From a virus: 38,992 nucleotides of DNA. Under the pieces are notes generated by a model. The model saw only the letters and a program-made list of their open reading frames with translations. It had not been told where the DNA came from and searched no databases. The stretch is from positions 1 through 38,992 of the IMG/VR virus record IMGVR_UViG_3300036760_000572; one strand, given 5' to 3'. Both the position numbers and the translations under genes were made by a program. Positions 36,012 through 38,992 of the stretch are shown here, piece after piece. The stretch's first letter is position 1. Every line of letters begins with the position of its first letter.

Positions 36012-36947
36012 ATAGAAACACCGGCGGGCGAGCCGTGGCGGGACAGCTTCCGGCTCTACCTCTTACGCCAGGGACTGGCACAATCCACAGCCCGGGGCTA
36101 CGTCCTCGACGCCCTCTATCTGCGACGTTGGCTGGCCGCCCGGCCGGACGCGCCGAACGCGCCGGACGCGCCGCCGATCGACATCGACGCCGCCACGCGG
36201 GACGACATTGTCCAGTTCATCGACTGGTATCGCAGCCGCTACTCGCAATCGGCCACTGTCCGCCGCGTCGCCGCCCTCCGCCACTACTTCCGCTGGCTGA
36301 TCGAGCAAGGGCGCCGATCTCCGGATGACGACCCCACCGCCGGCATCCGGTTGAAGCACCCGCCGCCGGTCGCGAAAAAACCATTCGCCGACGACCAGCT
36401 ACAACGACTGTACGCCGCCTGCAAGCCGAACCGGCCGCACGAACGGGCCGCCGTGCTGCTGCTCATCGATACCGGGCTGCGCCTCTCCGAGATCGCGGGG
36501 CTGCGGCGCAAGAACGTCGACGAAGAGCAGGGCGTCATTCGCGTGACGGGCAAGGGGTCGAAGGAACGGCTTCTAGCGCCGACGCCGCGATCGCTGGCCG
36601 CGCTGCTTGCCACTATGGTCGACGCCGGGCCGGACGGTGCGCTGCGGCCGCGCGACTATCCCTGGTACAGTCAGCGCCTGCACGGCCCGATGACGAAGGA
36701 CGGCTTCTATGACATGATCCACCGGCTCGGCCGCCGCGCCGGCGTCGATGTCGCGCATATCCGCCGGTTCCGCACGACGTTCGCCTGCAACATCATCGAG
36801 GCAACGGATGGCGATGTCGGCTCAGCGCAGGTCCTGATGGGGCACTCGAAGATCGAGACGACGCTGCAGTACGCGAGCTGGACACGCGTCAACCGCGCCC
36901 TGAAACAGCAGCGCCGCGTCGGGCTGGCGGACCGTCTCGTGGGGTAG
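36012..36947 (+). CDS. int: Tyrosine recombinase (integrase), no canonical start codon
   Basis: The frame from 36012 to TAG 36945-36947 gives a full-size 311-aa enzyme. A SAM-like core-binding domain (SFRLYLLRQGLAQSTARGY, then a FIDWYRSRYS block) is followed by the catalytic domain. The latter has TGLRLSEIAGLR (Arg I), GKGSKERLL (Lys), RRFRTTFAC (Arg II, box II) and MGHSKIETTLQYAS (His, Tyr). The usual first His of HxxR is Arg here. No ATG, GTG or TTG occurs before TTG 36351, which would remove the core-binding domain. ATA 36012 follows directly after the repressor stop, with AAGGAG 11 nt upstream. Confidence 0.88.
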   Translation: METPAGEPWRDSFRLYLLRQGLAQSTARGYVLDALYLRRWLAARPDAPNAPDAPPIDIDAATRDDIVQFIDWYRSRYSQSATVRRVAALRHYFRWLIEQGRRSPDDDPTAGIRLKHPPPVAKKPFADDQLQRLYAACKPNRPHERAAVLLLIDTGLRLSEIAGLRRKNVDEEQGVIRVTGKGSKERLLAPTPRSLAALLATMVDAGPDGALRPRDYPWYSQRLHGPMTKDGFYDMIHRLGRRAGVDVAHIRRFRTTFACNIIEATDGDVGSAQVLMGHSKIETTLQYASWTRVNRALKQQRRVGLADRLVG

Positions 36948-36981
36948 TAGACTGGCGGCTGCAAGAAAGGCGGTGCTCGAA

Positions 36982-37332
36982 ATGCGCGACTCTCGCGATG
37001 ACAAGCAGCACTACGAATACTTTGTGCACTCGAAGTGGGTCGGCTGGTGGGGCGGGTTCGGAAGCGAGAATGACATCGCCGACATTCTCGACACCGGGAA
37101 CGCGAACGGCTGGCGTTTGATCAGGACAGACGTCGCGACCTTCATGTGGTTCTTCATTCTGCCCCGCCGCAAGCTCCTGCTGATCTTCGAGCGGCCGGCG
37201 GTCGTTGCTCCCGCCGCTCCAGCACCACCGCTAGCCACACGGGCGACGGCGGCACCTGCAGAAGCACCTCCGGCCAGCGCGCCGCGCATCGACGCGCCGA
37301 AGCGCGCCGGCGACGGGCCGTTCGCGCGCTAG
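36982..37332 (+). CDS. DUF4177-like small protein
   Basis: This 116-aa protein starts at ATG 36982 (GTG 36973 is an alternative; AAAGG is upstream). Residues 8-62 contain EYFVHSKWVGWW, IADILDTGNANGWRLIRT and a hydrophobic strand before an LLIFERP end, which is the DUF4177 pattern. The second half is a long Ala/Pro-rich tail. It follows the integrase by 34 nt and is probably co-transcribed. Its stop shares the tetranucleotide CTAG with the stop of the convergent amidase gene. Function is unknown. Confidence 0.72.
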   Translation: MRDSRDDKQHYEYFVHSKWVGWWGGFGSENDIADILDTGNANGWRLIRTDVATFMWFFILPRRKLLLIFERPAVVAPAAPAPPLATRATAAPAEAPPASAPRIDAPKRAGDGPFAR

Positions 37333-38132
37333 CCGGCGTCCGGCTCCGGCGTGCCGGGCGCCGAAGGAATCGCCTTCAACGTCGCCAGGTCCTTCTCCTG
37401 CAGATGCTGGCCGACGGCCGTCATCGCATTGAAGTGCGCGGCGTCGGCGTCGTGCACCTTATACGGCCCGTCCGGGCCGATGAGGATGCGATAGGACCGG
37501 AACGGCTTGCGCGCCTGCTCACGCGGCGTCTTCGCCCAGCAGAACCATCCGATGAAGTCAGCCATGTCTTCCTCCTTCGCCGCGCCAACGCCGAGGCGCC
37601 GCGCGATCTCGTCCCATGGGATGCGGTTGTCGGGGCAGCTCGTCGAGCCGCCGCCCCACACCTCCACGCACTCGTGATGCTCCCAGGCGGTGCGGACGTC
37701 CGGCGCGCCGCGGTTGAACGTCCAGCCCTTGAGCGCGGACAGCTCTCGGATGATCCGCAGGTCCGTCGCGATCTGCGCTTCGCGCAGCGGCTCGCTTTCG
37801 TTGGGGTACCCGCCGTCGTGCTCGAACGCGTTGAACGCGATGTTCGCGTGGCCGTTGCCGCTCGCCCAGCAGGAGACGTCGATCGGGTAGTGCTGGATCA
37901 GGGCGCCGCCATATGCGACCCAGCCGGTGACGCTGGCCGCCGCGTACGCGCTATAGCGGCTCGGGTCGTTCGGGTCGCGTTCCTTGCTGTCGAGCCGCGA
38001 CCGCCAGCCAGGATAGAACCCGACCGCGCTGTGCAGGACGACGCCGCTCGAGAGGCACGGCGCGCTATAGCGCTTGTCGGCGGGGCCGGGATCGCGCTCC
38101 GCCCAATCGAACCAACCGTCAGCGCTAATCAT
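37329..38132 (-). CDS. Endolysin, N-acetylmuramoyl-L-alanine amidase (PGRP/amidase_2 type)
   Basis: This 267-aa protein starts at ATG 38132, overlapping the preceding TGA (ATGA). The amidase core has the first zinc His in VVLHSAVGF (residue 34), the VSCWASGNGHANIAFNAFEH segment and the second zinc region AWEHHECVEVW followed by CPDNRIPWDEI. The C-terminal 90 residues hold an FIGWFCWAKTP stretch that may be a small cell-wall binding domain. No signal peptide is present, so it should need the holin. It cuts the amide bond between MurNAc and L-Ala. Confidence 0.9.
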   Translation of the reverse strand: MISADGWFDWAERDPGPADKRYSAPCLSSGVVLHSAVGFYPGWRSRLDSKERDPNDPSRYSAYAAASVTGWVAYGGALIQHYPIDVSCWASGNGHANIAFNAFEHDGGYPNESEPLREAQIATDLRIIRELSALKGWTFNRGAPDVRTAWEHHECVEVWGGGSTSCPDNRIPWDEIARRLGVGAAKEEDMADFIGWFCWAKTPREQARKPFRSYRILIGPDGPYKVHDADAAHFNAMTAVGQHLQEKDLATLKAIPSAPGTPEPDAG

Positions 38133-38368
38133 TCTGTCCACTCTCCCGCCTTTAGGTAGCCGTGATATTGTGTGTCGCCCTGAGTCATCAGGATCGACGG
38201 CTCGACCGTGATCGTTCCGTCGTCGTGCTCCTCGATGTTGTGCGCCGAGAGGTTGCCGATGAAGCCGCTGTTTGGAGCGTGCGCCCACCAGACGCCTTCG
38301 TTGTCTTTCATGTAGGCACCCCGCGTCGCCGTTAGATCGCCCCAGGTGTGAACTCGCGTCCCCTTCAC
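38129..38368 (-). CDS. 79-aa protein of the lysis cassette
   Basis: It starts at GTG 38368, with GGAGG 5 nt upstream and a GTGA overlap with the preceding micropeptide stop. The sequence is beta-rich: VHTWGDLTATRG at the N-terminus, then WWAHAPNSGFIGNL, EHDDGTITVEPSI and an HGYLKAGEW end. The last block recurs in phage proteins of unknown function. Its stop overlaps the amidase start. It may be an amidase partner or an unrelated late protein carried in the same unit. Confidence 0.72.
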   Translation of the reverse strand: MKGTRVHTWGDLTATRGAYMKDNEGVWWAHAPNSGFIGNLSAHNIEEHDDGTITVEPSILMTQGDTQYHGYLKAGEWTE

Positions 38369-38442
38369 AGCGCCTCCACCTCCGCTACGAACGCGCACAG
38401 CCACGCGCAAAACGCTGCGAGGAGCCAGAGCGCGCAGATCAT
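38365..38442 (-). CDS. 25-aa membrane micropeptide in lysis cassette
   Basis: This short frame reads M-I-C-A-L-W-L-L then A-A-F-C-A-W-L-C-A-F-V and an acidic end. The ATG overlaps the stop of the holin-like gene (ATGA), and the TGA overlaps the GTG of the next gene. The hydrophobic run of about 18 residues can span a membrane. Exact coupling on both sides is the main argument that it is a gene. Role unknown; pinholin-like or regulatory functions are possible. Confidence 0.6.
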   Translation of the reverse strand: MICALWLLAAFCAWLCAFVAEVEAL

Positions 38443-38951
38443 GGCAGCACCCCGATCAGCCCAGCGTCGAGCTGTAAGATGAGCAGCGCGTCTATCGGGT
38501 TGACCCGCCCGTCGCCACTAGCGTCCGCGTTGCCGATGCAGCTCGGCATCGAGAGCCCCGCGCTGTACTGGATGACAGCGAGCGCGTCCAGCGCGTCGAC
38601 CGTCCCCGTACAGTCCGCGTCGCCGCGTAAGCCGGCAGCGTTGGCGCGGCCCGCCGGCATGAGCGCGCCGGCGGCTGCGAGCGTGAGCGCCAGGCCCAAG
38701 AGCACGATGGCGCCGACGATGGGCGCCGCCGGCGCGAGCGGCGCGAGCGACGGCAGCGACGGCTGGCCCACGATCTTCTGCACCGTCCGCTCGACGAAGT
38801 ACCAGCCGATCGCCGCGACGCCGAGGTTGCGGAACCAATCAGGCACGTCGCGCCCGGTGAAGATAGCGGCGATGAACGCGCCCATGAAGGCCAGCGCGAT
38901 CACCGGCCGCGTCAGCGTCTTCACCACCTCCGTAAACGTCTCAGTCTTCAT
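38439..38951 (-). CDS. Holin-like membrane protein with C-terminal dockerin repeats
   Basis: A 170-aa protein. TM1 is near residues 16-32, a second hydrophobic stretch near 41-53 ends in WYFVERTVQK (holin-like), and a Pro/Ala linker and TM3 (76-97) follow. The C-terminal 63 residues carry two dockerin-type calcium loops, D111-D122 (DADCTGTVDALD) and D143-D154 (DASGDGRVNPID), each followed by the helix pattern ALxxxQ...AGL. Cys114 and Cys138 could pair. With two inner TMs the dockerin part would lie on one side of the membrane only, probably outside. It is the candidate holin, but the dockerin tail is unusual for phages. Confidence 0.78.
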   Translation of the reverse strand: MKTETFTEVVKTLTRPVIALAFMGAFIAAIFTGRDVPDWFRNLGVAAIGWYFVERTVQKIVGQPSLPSLAPLAPAAPIVGAIVLLGLALTLAAAGALMPAGRANAAGLRGDADCTGTVDALDALAVIQYSAGLSMPSCIGNADASGDGRVNPIDALLILQLDAGLIGVLP

Positions 38952-38992
38952 CTTCTTCTTCGTCTCCTCTCTCCATAGTTGGCGCCGGCGGC
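38866..38992. repeat. Direct terminal repeat, right copy
   Basis: This is identical to bases 1-127. It includes the 5' 86 bp of the holin-like gene and the end of the gene before it. On the circular map these bases should be counted once. Confidence 0.95.

Noticed and set aside
36035-36328. Plus-strand GTG ORF overlapping the integrase N-terminus
   Set aside because: Arg/Pro-rich shadow in another frame. The in-phase frame encodes the recombinase core-binding domain.

Overview
The window is a complete, high-GC (roughly two-thirds G+C by eye), temperate siphovirus-type genome of the HK97-like (Caudoviricetes) kind. Bases 1-127 are repeated exactly at 38866-38992, so the contig closes into a circle of 38,865 bp; 127 is a common k-mer overlap length, so the repeat is more likely an assembly overlap than a biological terminal repeat. 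Genes that look cut at the edges are whole on the circle. The host is not named by the sequence. A dockerin-type calcium-binding pair in the lysis region resembles exported-protein modules that are frequent in Chloroflexota and some clostridia, a weak hint only. Promoters match sigma-70 consensus well and the standard genetic code fits (TAA, TAG and TGA all end genes).

Almost all genes lie on the minus strand and read from high to low coordinates. A switch region at 35.4-36.0 kb has two promoters. A leftward promoter (35654-35682) carries a perfect inverted-repeat operator. A rightward promoter (35724-35752) produces a probably leaderless mRNA for a Cro/CI-like regulator. A tyrosine integrase follows this regulator but has no ATG, GTG or TTG start. 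The leftward early region (34.4 to 24.6 kb) holds small zinc-ribbon proteins, a RusA-like resolvase, a sigma-region-4-like protein, and a gene carrying a striking cluster of inverted iterons (candidate origin). Further along are an HNH nuclease, a DUF5131 (Gp37/Gp68-like) protein, a DUF6745-like protein with 32 tetrapeptide repeats, an ASCH-domain protein, a regulator with four DNA-binding modules, a Dam-type methyltransferase, a SpeD-like (S-adenosylmethionine decarboxylase family) pyruvoyl enzyme, a methyltransferase remnant and an ArpU/RinA-like late regulator. No polymerase, helicase or primase is recognisable, so replication probably relies on the host.

A consensus-like promoter (24578-24606) followed within about 50 nt by an intrinsic terminator (24515-24533) opens the late operon, an arrangement that suggests antitermination or attenuation. 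The late operon then runs HNH, small and large terminase, membrane protein, portal fused to a MuF-like domain, protease, major capsid protein (with its own promoter and hairpin-rich leader), three small virion proteins, connector, neck and tail-terminator genes, and tail tube. It continues with a tail assembly chaperone with a -1 frameshift, tape measure, distal tail, hub and tip proteins. It crosses the contig end into a lysis cassette: a two-TM protein, a holin-like protein with a dockerin tail, a 25-residue membrane micropeptide, a 79-aa protein and an amidase. The amidase meets the rightward genes tail to tail at 37.33 kb.

Many genes overlap by 1-4 nt (ATGA, TGATG, TAATG), which indicates translational coupling and was used to set starts. 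The main items for a second look are the tetrapeptide-repeat gene, the iteron cluster, the SAM-related gene group, the promoter-terminator modules, the integrase without a start codon, and the lysis genes.
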